DNA of 8,688 bases from an uncultured Tessaracoccus sp. (GCF_947255005.1 NZ_CAMYFI010000079.1:1-8688), one strand, 5' to 3'; positions 1 to 6,819 are shown, numbered from the stretch's first letter. The notes: a model not told the origin generated them from the letters alone. Translations and numbers: made by a program.

Positions 1-19
1 TTGATTTCCATGTGCGACT

Positions 20-25
20 TATAGT
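20..25 (+). promoter_or_regulatory. Candidate -10 box for the 5'-nucleotidase gene
   Basis: TATAGT matches the housekeeping -10 consensus at five of six bases and lies 57 bases before the start codon at 83, so the transcript would have a short leader. A -35 box at usual spacing would fall at or just before the left edge of the window and cannot be judged. TTGATT at 1-6 looks like a -35 box, but its 13-base spacing is too short. The call rests on one hexamer. Confidence 0.35.
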
Positions 26-39
26 TCGCTCAGTACGTG

Positions 40-55
40 GCCCGCGCGCGCGGGC
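40..55. repeat. GC-only perfect palindrome in the leader
   Basis: GCCCGCGCGCGCGGGC is a perfect 16-base palindrome between the candidate -10 box and the ribosome binding site. In RNA it would make a short, very stable GC hairpin in the 5' leader. It could also belong to the 3' end of an upstream gene outside the window. Alternating CG is frequent by chance in DNA this GC-rich, so no function is assigned. Confidence 0.3.
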
Positions 56-82
56 GCTCGAACCATCGTTCAGGAGAAATGT

Positions 83-2161
83 ATGTCCATGTTGTCCCGC
101 CCGCTCGCTGGGCTGACGGCTGCCGCGATTGGCATGACCGGCGCGCTCGCCACCGGAGGTGTGGCGCAGGTTGCCTCCGCGGCTCCGGTTGAATGCGCCC
201 CGGGCAAAACCGTTCACCTGCTCTCGTTCAACGACTTCCACGGCCGCGTCGAAGGTGCCGCCAAGCTGTTCACCCCCGTCGAACAGCTGCGCAAGAGCGC
301 CGGCGAAGACAACGTGCTCCTGGTGTCGAACGGCGACAGCATCGGCGGCTCCACCTTCGTCTCGGCAGTCTCCAACGACCAGCCCACCCTCGACGTGCTG
401 AACGCCGCTGGCCTCGAAGTATCCGCCACCGGCAACCACGAATTCGACAAGGGCTTCGCCGACCTCGCTGGCCGCGTCGCCCCCGCGTCGAAGTTCTCCT
501 ACCTGAGCGCGAACGTCGTGAAGAAAGACACCGACGACGTGGCCTCCCCCCTCAAGGCGTACGAGGTGTTCGAGAAGGGCGGCACGACCATCGCCGTCGT
601 CGGTGCAGTCACCGGCGATCTTCCCTCCATGGTGTCCCCGGCGGGCATCTCCGAGGTGGATGTGAAGGACCCCGTCGAGAGCGTCAACGCCATCGCGAAG
701 CGGCTGAAGGACGGCGACCGCTCTAACGACGAGGCTGACATCGTCATCGCAAACATCCACGAGGGCAGCCCCGACACGAAAGCCGACGCGGAGACCGCGA
801 AGTCCTCACCGAACTTCGGCAAGATGTACAACAGCCTCGACGCCTCCGTCGACGCTGTGATTAACGGCCACACCCACACGCCGTACCTGTCGACAACCGC
901 GAAGGGTCAGCCCATCGTGCAGGCCGACGCGTACGCCAAGAACCTGGTGCAGCTCGACCTCAGCCTCGACGCCAACGGCGCGCTGTGCTCGATTACTCCC
1001 AAGAAGGTGGAGCCGGCCGCCGAGGCCGATGCTTCCCTGCCGCGCATCGACCGGATCAACACTATCGTCACCGCCGCGAAGGAAACTGCCGCGGTGAAGG
1101 GCAGCGAGGTTCTGGGCAAGACCACCGACGCCATCTCCACCCCTGGAGCCGGCGATTCGGGCACCCGCGACCAGGAGTCGCCGATGACCAACATGGTTGC
1201 CCAGATGTACTACGACCAGATGAGCAACGGTAACGACGAGTTCATCGGCATCCAGAACCCGGGCGGCACCCGCGATTCTTTCGACAAGGGCGATATCACC
1301 TACGAAGAGGCCGCGCTCGTCCTCCCGTTCGCGAACTCGTTGAACACCACTGAGATCACTGGCGCCCAGTTCATCCAGGTGCTGAACCAGCAGTGGCAGC
1401 GCGACGGCAAAGGCGAGGTGCCGAGCCGCCCCTACCTGGCGCTCGGCCTATCCAAGAACGTGACCTACACCTTCGATGAGTCGCTGCCCGAAGGCGAGCG
1501 CATCACTGGCGTGTGGATCAACGGCAAGCCAATTGACGAGAAGAAGATGTACACCGTCGGTTCGGGCTCGTTCCTCATCTCCGGCGGCGACGACTTCCAC
1601 GCGTTCAAGGAGGGCAAGAACACCCGCGACACAGGCCTCGTGGACCTCACCACCTGGGTAGATTGGCTGAAGGAACAGAAGGAACTGTCGCCTGACTACA
1701 CCAAACGTGGCGTTTCCGTCACCGACGTGCCGGAGAGCTTCACCCCCGGGCAGGCCGGCACCGTGAAACTGGGCGCCGCTGGTGAGGTGTACAAGGGCAA
1801 CCTCGACATGCTCCTCGACGCGGACAACCCCAAGGTGTCCCCGCAGCTCGCGAACAAGACCGTGAAGGCCTTCCTCGGCGAGACGCAGATCGGTGCGGGC
1901 ACCGTCGCCGACGGTGTTGCCGAGGTCGCGCTCACGTTCCCCGAGGGCACCAAGGCTGGCATGCAGACCGTGCGCTTCGTCGTCGATCCGTCGGGCACCG
2001 AGGTGCGCTACGAGGTGAACGTCGCCGCATCGGAGGGCTCCGGTGACGCTGCGGGCGACGGCTCCCCGGGTGAGGGTGAAGGCCCCAAGGACAAGGGCGA
2101 CGGCTCCCAGCGGAAGCCTGGCGAAGGCCTGAGGCCCAATCTGCCTCGCACGGGTGTCTGA
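83..2161 (+). CDS. Secreted 5'-nucleotidase / metallophosphatase with C-terminal LPRTG
   Basis: This 692-residue protein is a UshA-type nucleotidase, a family that removes phosphate from extracellular nucleotides for nucleoside and phosphate salvage. A signal peptide spans about residues 1-33, with likely cleavage at ASA/AP. The metallophosphatase domain (about 42-310) shows the dinuclear-metal motifs: DFHG at 51-54, NGDS at 83-86, GNHE at 117-120, His226 and GHTH at 262-265. The C-terminal nucleotidase domain (about 340-545) has NPGGTR at 392-397 (usually NGGGxR) and a SGGDDF substrate motif at 500-505. A beta-rich extension (about 550-648) and a Gly/Asp/Lys-rich linker follow. The protein ends LPRTG-V, a sortase motif with no hydrophobic segment or charged tail after it. 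AGGAG at 72-76, six bases before ATG, supports the start. The enzyme class is firm; the exact substrate is not. Confidence 0.93.
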   Translation: MSMLSRPLAGLTAAAIGMTGALATGGVAQVASAAPVECAPGKTVHLLSFNDFHGRVEGAAKLFTPVEQLRKSAGEDNVLLVSNGDSIGGSTFVSAVSNDQPTLDVLNAAGLEVSATGNHEFDKGFADLAGRVAPASKFSYLSANVVKKDTDDVASPLKAYEVFEKGGTTIAVVGAVTGDLPSMVSPAGISEVDVKDPVESVNAIAKRLKDGDRSNDEADIVIANIHEGSPDTKADAETAKSSPNFGKMYNSLDASVDAVINGHTHTPYLSTTAKGQPIVQADAYAKNLVQLDLSLDANGALCSITPKKVEPAAEADASLPRIDRINTIVTAAKETAAVKGSEVLGKTTDAISTPGAGDSGTRDQESPMTNMVAQMYYDQMSNGNDEFIGIQNPGGTRDSFDKGDITYEEAALVLPFANSLNTTEITGAQFIQVLNQQWQRDGKGEVPSRPYLALGLSKNVTYTFDESLPEGERITGVWINGKPIDEKKMYTVGSGSFLISGGDDFHAFKEGKNTRDTGLVDLTTWVDWLKEQKELSPDYTKRGVSVTDVPESFTPGQAGTVKLGAAGEVYKGNLDMLLDADNPKVSPQLANKTVKAFLGETQIGAGTVADGVAEVALTFPEGTKAGMQTVRFVVDPSGTEVRYEVNVAASEGSGDAAGDGSPGEGEGPKDKGDGSQRKPGEGLRPNLPRTGV

Positions 2162-2181
2162 TGCAGTAACGATCACTCAGT

Positions 2182-2232
2182 GACAGCGGGAGGCCCGAAG
2201 GAGCACAGTGTTCCTCCGGGCCTCCCGCTGTC
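2182..2232. terminator. Strong hairpin terminator between convergent genes
   Basis: Arms 2182-2197 and 2217-2232 are perfect 16-base complements (the left arm begins GACAGCGGGAGG). The stem continues past one mismatch with AGGA/TCCT. The hairpin starts 20 bases after the nucleotidase stop and 23 bases past the carbamoyltransferase stop, as expected of a shared bidirectional terminator. There is no clear U-tract on either strand, which is common in high-GC actinobacteria. Confidence 0.85.
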
Positions 2233-2255
2233 TGTCTGCGCCGTGCGCGTCGGGC

Positions 2256-3254
2256 TTACTCGCCTACGAGCGTCGCAACGAGCACGGCCTTGATGGTGTG
2301 CATGCGGTTCTCGGCCTGATCGAACACGATGCTCGCCTCGGACTCGAACACGTCGTGCGTGACCTCGAGCCCCTCCAGCCCAAACTGCTCGTGGATGGAA
2401 CGGCCGACGGCGGTCTCGAGGTCGTGGAACGCGGGCAGGCAGTGCATGAACTTCACGTCCTGGTTGCCGGTGGCTTCGAGCACGTCGCGATTGACTTGGT
2501 AGGGGCGCAGCAGGTCGATCCGCTCCGCCCACACCTCCTTGGGCTCGCCGAGGGAGACCCACACGTCGGTGTAGAGGAAGTCGACGCCCTGCACGCCGGC
2601 GGTGACGTCGTCGGTGATGGTGATCCGAGCGCCGGTCTGGGCCGCGATCTCGCGGGCGCGAGTGACCACGTCGGGGGTGTTGTGCTGCGACGGCGGCGCG
2701 ACCATCCGCACATCCATGCCCATCATGGCCCCCGAGATGAGCAGGGAATTGCCGACGTTGTTGCGGGCGTCGCCGAGGAACGCGAAGGCGATGTCGCTCA
2801 GGGGTTTGGGTGAGTGCTCGCGCATGGTGAGTTGGTCGGCGAGCATCTGGGTGGGGTGCCAATCATCGGTGAGGCCGTTGTAGACGGGCACGCCGGCGTG
2901 GGCGGCGAGCGTCTCGATGTCGCGCTGTGCGGAGCCGCGGAATTCGATGCCGTCGTACCATCTGCCGAGCACGCGCGCGGTGTCGGCGGCCGACTCCTTG
3001 TGGCCGATCTGCGAGCCACCCGGGTCGAGGTAGGTGGTGTGCCCACCCTGCTCTGCCATGGCAACCTCGAAGGCGCAGCGGGTGCGCGTCGAAGTTTTCT
3101 CGAACAGCAGCGCGATGGATTTGCCGGCGAGTCGCTGCTGCTCGCGCCCGTCGCGGCGTGCTGCCTTCAGCTCGGCGGCGAGCTGCAGCAGGTGGTGCCA
3201 CTCGTCGGCTGTGAAGTCGAGTTCTTTGAGAAATGATCGGCCTTGTAGCGTCAT
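2256..3254 (-). CDS. argF: Ornithine carbamoyltransferase
   Basis: This 332-residue enzyme makes citrulline from ornithine and carbamoyl phosphate in arginine metabolism (cytosolic; the family is usually trimeric). The carbamoyl-phosphate loop STRTR is at 55-59, HPTQ at 133-136, the ornithine-side loop SLGE at 234-237 and the catalytic HCLP at 271-274. All key residues are intact and the length is normal. The start begins MTLQGRSFLKEL, matching where family members begin. The frame stays open much further upstream, but that part lies antisense to the response regulator and is not protein-like. The sequence resembles the longer E. coli ArgF / catabolic ArcB type, so an arginine-deiminase role (arcB) is possible. 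No other arg or arc gene is visible, so the direction of the reaction is unresolved. The ribosome binding site is weak (GGAAG, 11 bases before ATG). Confidence 0.95.
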   Translation of the reverse strand: MTLQGRSFLKELDFTADEWHHLLQLAAELKAARRDGREQQRLAGKSIALLFEKTSTRTRCAFEVAMAEQGGHTTYLDPGGSQIGHKESAADTARVLGRWYDGIEFRGSAQRDIETLAAHAGVPVYNGLTDDWHPTQMLADQLTMREHSPKPLSDIAFAFLGDARNNVGNSLLISGAMMGMDVRMVAPPSQHNTPDVVTRAREIAAQTGARITITDDVTAGVQGVDFLYTDVWVSLGEPKEVWAERIDLLRPYQVNRDVLEATGNQDVKFMHCLPAFHDLETAVGRSIHEQFGLEGLEVTHDVFESEASIVFDQAENRMHTIKAVLVATLVGE

Positions 3255-3290
3255 GTTCGCCAGTCTTCCAGACCCGGGAGGCCGACGAGG

Positions 3291-3296
3291 TAGACT
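3291..3296 (+). promoter_or_regulatory. Candidate -10 box giving a leaderless response-regulator transcript
   Basis: TAGACT fits the actinobacterial TANNNT -10 pattern and ends six bases before the ATG at 3303, so transcription would begin at or next to the start codon. No good ribosome binding site lies at normal distance: the GAGG at 3287-3290 is 12 bases away. A weak TTCCAG at 3266-3271 is the only -35-like hexamer. This is inferred from pattern only. Confidence 0.4.
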
Positions 3297-3302
3297 TTCG
3301 CC

Positions 3303-3989
3303 ATGCAGATCTTGGTGGTGGATGACGATCAGGCCGTCCGCGATTCCTTGGCGCGCTCGCTTTCGTACACCGGGAGCGAAGTACAGACTGCCTCGGACGG
3401 CATCGAAGCGCTCGCGAAGCTTGCTTCCTACACCCCCGACGCCATCGTGATGGACGTGATGATGCCGCGCCTCGACGGGCTTGAGGCGACGAAGATGCTG
3501 CGAAATTCCGGTAACGACGTCCCCATCCTCATCCTCACCGCTCGCGACGCCGTGGGGGACCGCGTCGACGGCCTCGACGCCGGAGCCGACGACTACATGG
3601 TCAAGCCGTTCGCCCTCGACGAGCTGCTGGCCCGACTGCGCGCATTGACCCGTCGCGCCAAACCCCACTCGGAAGCGGAGTCGAGCACACTGCAGTTTCA
3701 AGATCTGGTGCTCGACCCGCAGCACCGCGAAGTCACCCGAGCCGGGCAGCACATCTCGCTCACCCGCACGGAATTCGCGCTGCTGAACGTGTTCATGGAA
3801 AACCCCCGCAAGGTGCTCGAACGCAACACCCTCCTCAACGAGGTGTGGGGGTTCGAGTTCCCCACCACCGCCAACTCCCTCGAGGTCTACATCGGCTACC
3901 TGCGCCGCAAGACGGAGATCAACGGCTTGCCCCGACTCATCCACACCGTGCGCGGGATCGGGTACGTCCTGCGTGAAACTGCCCCGTGA
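3303..3989 (+). CDS. mprA: OmpR-family response regulator, MprA-like
   Basis: This 228-residue transcription factor is the output half of a two-component system. The receiver domain (about 1-118) has the acidic cluster Asp7-Asp9, phosphoacceptor Asp51 in VMDVMMPRLDG, switch Thr79 and Lys101 in KPFALDELLAR. The winged-helix DNA-binding domain (about 127-225) has the typical LTRTEFALL at 153-161 and the HTVRGIGYVLR ending. The receiver, notably VVDDDxAVRxSLxRSL and DVMMPRLDGLE, strongly recalls mycobacterial MprA, which governs envelope-stress genes. That family link is recalled, not computed, so the symbol is tentative. The gene starts 48 bp from the divergent carbamoyltransferase and overlaps the downstream kinase by four bases, so the two are surely cotranscribed. 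No target sites are evident in the window. Confidence 0.93.
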   Translation: MQILVVDDDQAVRDSLARSLSYTGSEVQTASDGIEALAKLASYTPDAIVMDVMMPRLDGLEATKMLRNSGNDVPILILTARDAVGDRVDGLDAGADDYMVKPFALDELLARLRALTRRAKPHSEAESSTLQFQDLVLDPQHREVTRAGQHISLTRTEFALLNVFMENPRKVLERNTLLNEVWGFEFPTTANSLEVYIGYLRRKTEINGLPRLIHTVRGIGYVLRETAP

Positions 3990-5434
3990 TCGCGAGTTGG
4001 TGGATTCAGTTTCGCCGTGAGATCGGCCGGCTCGTCTCGGGCCAGTCGTTGCAGTGGCGGCTCGCGGCGCTCACGGGGGCGTCGGTGGCGGTGTCTGTGG
4101 TGCTCGTCGGTGCCACCGGCTTCATGATTACCCGTTGGTCGCTATTCGATCAGCTCGATCGCGATCTCACCCGCACAGCCCAACAGGCGGCGAGCGTGCT
4201 CGCCTCCGACATGGACAACCTCGATACGCTCACCCCCGAGGCGCTCGGCACGTCCGGGTCGCTACTGTCGGTGGTTTCCGCTAGTGGCCGACACAGTCAG
4301 CCGGGGTCGCAAACCGTCGAGATTCCCCGAGACAACGCCGACGTCGCGATAGCCCGCCTCCAGGCAGAGACCCACGAACGCACGGTGCTCGCCGAAGGCA
4401 CCGAGTATCGGGCGGTGACCGTACCGTTTTCGATCACGACCGAGCGCGCCGTCGACTATTACTCCGTCACCTACGCGCGCCCGACGGAGACCGTGCGCGA
4501 CACGCTCCAGTCGCTGTGGCTCGTGATGCTCGCCACAGGCTCGCTCGGCATCCTCGCCACGACGGGAACCGCGTTCTGGGCGGCGCGCGCCGTGTTGGCT
4601 CCGGTCAGACGGTTGTCCACCGCGGTGAAGAACGTCACCCAAACCGACCAGCTGAACCCCATCCGCATCTACGGCCGCGACGACCTCGGCGAGCTCACCC
4701 AGTCGTTCAACACGATGCTGAAGTCGTTGCAGCAATCGCGCGAGCAGCAGCGCCAGCTGATCGCCGACGCTGGGCATGAACTTCGTACGCCGCTCACGTC
4801 CATGCGCACCAACGTGGAGTTGCTCGTCGCTGATGAGCATTCGGGCATGCTCCCGCCGGGCGCGAGGGGGCAGATTCTGAACGATGTCGCAGCGCAGCTC
4901 GGTGAGTTCAGCGCACTGGTGGGCGACCTCGTCGCGCTCACCCGCGACGACGGTAACCAGCGCCCGCACGAACCCGTCGTGCTCGCCGACGTGGTGCACG
5001 CCTCCGTGCAGCGCGCCCAGCGTCGTGGCCCGGGCATGGTGTTCGACGTGAACACCGACCACTCGGAGGTCATGGGCGACGCGTCGACCCTCGAACGCGC
5101 CATCACCAACTTGCTCGACAACGCCGTCAAGTTCTCCCCCAACGACGGCACGGTGCGCGTTCGGCTCGCCGACGGCGTGCTAACCGTCACCGACCAAGGC
5201 CCCGGCATCGCCGAAGAAGACCTCCCCCACATCTTCGACCGCTTCTACCGCTCCGACCGCTCACGCAACACCCCCGGCACCGGGCTCGGACTCTCCATCG
5301 TCGTGCACACCGTCGAAGCACACGGCGGCACCATCAAGGCCGCCAACCACCCGGGCGGCGGCGCCGAGTTCACACTGAAGCTCCCCCTGCTCGAAGAACC
5401 CGACGACGCCTCGGCGCCGTCCGTCGGCGAGTAG
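3986..5434 (+). CDS. mprB: Sensor histidine kinase, MprB-like
   Basis: This 482-residue membrane kinase is the partner of the upstream regulator. It starts at GTG within the GTGA overlap with that gene's stop, so translation is coupled. Segments in order: short cytoplasmic N-terminus; membrane helix about 26-48; extracytoplasmic sensor region about 50-175 with no recognised domain; membrane helix about 176-198; HAMP linker about 199-251. The dimerisation domain carries the phosphoacceptor His264 in GHELRTPLT. The ATP-binding domain has the N box NLLDNAVKFS (375-384), DQGPGIAEEDL (403-413), the F box IFDRFYRSDRSR (416-427) and GTGLGLS (431-437). All catalytic boxes are intact. In mycobacteria mprB is commonly followed by a PepD/HtrA protease gene; here a palindromic repeat region follows. 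The signal sensed is unknown. Confidence 0.93.
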   Translation: MIASWWIQFRREIGRLVSGQSLQWRLAALTGASVAVSVVLVGATGFMITRWSLFDQLDRDLTRTAQQAASVLASDMDNLDTLTPEALGTSGSLLSVVSASGRHSQPGSQTVEIPRDNADVAIARLQAETHERTVLAEGTEYRAVTVPFSITTERAVDYYSVTYARPTETVRDTLQSLWLVMLATGSLGILATTGTAFWAARAVLAPVRRLSTAVKNVTQTDQLNPIRIYGRDDLGELTQSFNTMLKSLQQSREQQRQLIADAGHELRTPLTSMRTNVELLVADEHSGMLPPGARGQILNDVAAQLGEFSALVGDLVALTRDDGNQRPHEPVVLADVVHASVQRAQRRGPGMVFDVNTDHSEVMGDASTLERAITNLLDNAVKFSPNDGTVRVRLADGVLTVTDQGPGIAEEDLPHIFDRFYRSDRSRNTPGTGLGLSIVVHTVEAHGGTIKAANHPGGGAEFTLKLPLLEEPDDASAPSVGE

Positions 5435-5438
5435 GGCC
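5428..5438 (+). repeat. 11-bp direct repeat over the kinase stop codon (copy 1)
   Basis: CGAGTAGGGCC occurs here and again at 5457-5467, 29 bp further on. The first copy contains the kinase stop codon (GAG TAG) and the second belongs to the left REP-like unit. It could mark where a repeat unit inserted or duplicated at the end of the gene, or be a chance match. Confidence 0.4.
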
Positions 5439-5456
5439 TCCCCCGCCCCCGACCAT

Positions 5457-5482
5457 CGAGTAGGGCCGGAGGTCCGTATCGA
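5457..5482 (-). repeat. REP-like unit, left copy (inverted)
   Basis: Read on the - strand this is TCGATACG, an 11-base spacer, then CTACTCG. The right copy at 5589-5616 has TCGATACG, a 13-base spacer, then CTACTCA on the + strand. The shared outer boxes in opposite orientation identify the two as members of one repeat family. The left spacer is only partly self-complementary. I recall similar GATACG...CTACTCAACC repeats scattered through other actinobacterial genomes, which a genome search would confirm. Confidence 0.6.
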
Positions 5483-5495
5483 GATGCACCGAGGA

Positions 5496-5577
5496 AAACT
5501 TCATAATCCGTACGCAGATTCGCTTAACCCCCCAAAATCAGAGGGTTTGGTCAATCTGCGTACGGATTTTGAAGTTT
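5496..5577. repeat. 25-bp inverted repeat with 32-base loop
   Basis: Arms 5496-5520 and 5553-5577 are complementary at 24 of 25 positions; the inner 16 bases (AATCCGTACGCAGATT and its complement) are perfect. The loop 5521-5552 has C-rich and G-rich parts that can pair weakly. The repeat is symmetrically flanked by the two REP-like units and lies between convergent genes, so it may also stop transcription. No coding potential is seen inside. Confidence 0.85.
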
Positions 5578-5588
5578 CGTGCCGGGTT

Positions 5589-5616
5589 TCGATACGCGAG
5601 CTGCGCTCGCTACTCA
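5589..5616 (+). repeat. REP-like unit, right copy
   Basis: TCGATACG, then CGAGCTGCGCTCG (a perfect 5-bp stem with a 3-base loop), then CTACTCA. It is the mirror partner of the unit at 5457-5482, and the two frame the central inverted repeat. Further out, CCCCGCCC on the left and GGGCGGGG on the right extend the symmetry to roughly 5443-5635. Confidence 0.65.
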
Positions 5617-5635
5617 ACCGCCGTTGAGGGCGGGG

Positions 5636-5776
5636 TCATTTATTGAGACAGTCCCCGGTGAGGAGCGTGCAGGGACGGTAGTTGTCTCGGTTGCGGAAGC
5701 TTCGGGCGATGCGACTTATCCCGGTGTCGGCGGAAGAACTCGACGCTGAAGGATCCCCAGGGGCAAATGTCTCGCG
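5636..5776 (-). pseudogene. Possible decayed C-terminal end of a transposase
   Basis: The - strand frame, opening after a stop at 5779-5777, reads 46 codons ending ...ISRIARSFRNRDNYRPCTLL...CLNK then TGA. The part IARSFRNRDNYR recalls the ARGFRNxxNYRxRxLL ending I associate with actinobacterial ISL3-type transposases, but that is memory and not a search. There is no start codon, upstream domain or catalytic residue, so if real it is a fossil fragment. It begins 12 bases past the lipoprotein stop and ends next to the palindromic element. Chance resemblance in this GC-rich frame is a real alternative. Confidence 0.3.
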
Positions 5777-5788
5777 TCAACCCCCTGC

Positions 5789-6649
5789 TCAGATGGGGGT
5801 GCCGTCGAGGTGGAAACGGACGTCGGGCTTGCCCGGTGTGCCGAGGGTCCAGTGCTCGCCGGGCATCAGCATGTGCCACGGCATCGGCCGCCCGGCCGTG
5901 CCCCAGATCTGGTCGACGATGTTGGGGTCGAGGGCGCTCTGCGGCTGCCGGGCTGGGGGCTCCTTGTCTTGGCACCCGGTGGTGAGTGCCGGGGCACGAT
6001 GGCTGAGAGTGATCGTCGGGTAGCAGGGCTTGCCGGTGAACGTTGTGCCCGATGCGCCGGCGAGGGAAAGCTGGATGCGGGGCCCATCCGATTCGAGCAT
6101 GACATCGGCGACATCGTCGTCGGGGGCGAGGGTGCGTAGGAGTGCGGATGCGCGCCCCATGAGCTCCCCGGGTGTGGTGCCAGCGAGGGGCTGGATGGGC
6201 TCGCCGTCGACGTACTCGGCGACGAACTCTTCCCCGCAGCGGGTGATGACCTGTGCATGATCGTGGGGCAGAGCGACGAATATCACCACGAGGGGGCTGT
6301 CACACGTCGTTGCAGAGTGGGCTGCGCTGAACAGGGTGTCATCGACATCGCTAAACGGCACCGTGAAGCTGGCGGTGGTGGTGGCGGTGTGCGGCTCAGG
6401 AAGGGTCGCAATGTTGCCGCCGTTGGTGCGACTCACCTCGACGAGCTGGTCTCCGACGCGGAACGCCGCTCGCACGACGCGGTCAGGCTGCTCATCCACC
6501 ACGACGACGCGGTGCACGGCGTCGGAACCCACATGCTGGGCCATCACCTGCAGCGTTTCACTGACCGTGGGCGATGGCTCGCCCCCGACCTGGCAGGCCG
6601 CCAGCACCAACATCGCCAGGGCAGGAAGGAAGCGTCGGACGTGGGTCAT
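5789..6649 (-). CDS. Hypothetical lipoprotein
   Basis: This 286-residue protein is one I do not recognise. The N-terminus (MTHVRRFLPALAMLVLAAC) is a classical lipoprotein signal: a basic start, a hydrophobic core and a lipobox LAAC, with Cys19 as the predicted lipidated residue. Export and anchoring to the outer face of the membrane is therefore a firm inference. The mature part is soluble, without further membrane segments, and has four more cysteines (116, 138, 209, 226) that could form two disulfides. The C-terminal part is rich in Pro, Gly and Trp. No enzymatic motif was found. The gene stands alone, 359 bp downstream of the diiron operon, with its own promoter-like sequence and no good ribosome binding site. 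The reading frame is well supported by the signal peptide and coherent composition; function is unknown. Confidence 0.8.
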   Translation of the reverse strand: MTHVRRFLPALAMLVLAACQVGGEPSPTVSETLQVMAQHVGSDAVHRVVVVDEQPDRVVRAAFRVGDQLVEVSRTNGGNIATLPEPHTATTTASFTVPFSDVDDTLFSAAHSATTCDSPLVVIFVALPHDHAQVITRCGEEFVAEYVDGEPIQPLAGTTPGELMGRASALLRTLAPDDDVADVMLESDGPRIQLSLAGASGTTFTGKPCYPTITLSHRAPALTTGCQDKEPPARQPQSALDPNIVDQIWGTAGRPMPWHMLMPGEHWTLGTPGKPDVRFHLDGTPI

Positions 6650-6655
6650 GCGGAA

Positions 6656-6684
6656 ACTCTATCCGTGCGCTGGATCAGCCACAA
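6656..6684 (-). promoter_or_regulatory. Candidate promoter for the lipoprotein, probably leaderless
   Basis: On the - strand, TTGTGG (6684-6679) and TAGAGT (6661-6656) are separated by exactly 17 bases. The -10 hexamer ends six bases before the ATG at 6649, placing the transcript start at the start codon. This agrees with the absence of a ribosome binding site. The -35 keeps only the TTG of the consensus. Confidence 0.45.
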
Positions 6685-6800
6685 CGCCGACGGCAGGGCC
6701 GATCCGCACCTCACGAGCGCCATCAAAGTGGGATCGGGAACTGAAACTACTTCGGTCTTGTCGGTCCACGCCGAAGGGGCTGATCCGATGGAGGGGATCG

Positions 6801-6819
6801 CTCGACGAACTTCGTTGAG
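6801..6819. repeat. 19-base near-palindrome upstream of the lipoprotein
   Basis: CTCGACGAACTTCGTTGAG has 9-base arms with one mismatch around a single central base. It lies about 120 bases upstream of the lipoprotein promoter candidate. It could be an operator or a small hairpin; nothing else supports either. The rest of 6685-6870 shows no gene or RNA I can recognise. Confidence 0.35.

Noticed and set aside
1448..2176. 242-codon - strand open frame opposite the nucleotidase
   Set aside because: It mirrors the codon bias of the real gene, has low-complexity His/Arg/Gly-rich translation and crosses no supporting start signal.
3261..3290. Arginine-repressor (ARG box) operator between the divergent genes
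   Set aside because: No convincing AT-rich palindrome of the ARG-box type is present in the 48-bp gap.
3255..3944. Open - strand extension that would add 230 residues to the carbamoyltransferase
   Set aside because: It lies wholly antisense to the response regulator and the short gap, its translation has no family resemblance, and the carbamoyltransferase begins normally at 3254.
4262..5062. 266-codon - strand open frame opposite the kinase
   Set aside because: It is a shadow of the kinase, whose catalytic boxes are all intact on the + strand.
5496..5577. Reading the inverted repeat as a simple intrinsic terminator for the kinase operon
   Set aside because: It may stop transcription, but the 32-base loop, lack of a U-tract and the mirrored REP-like flanks are not explained by a terminator alone.
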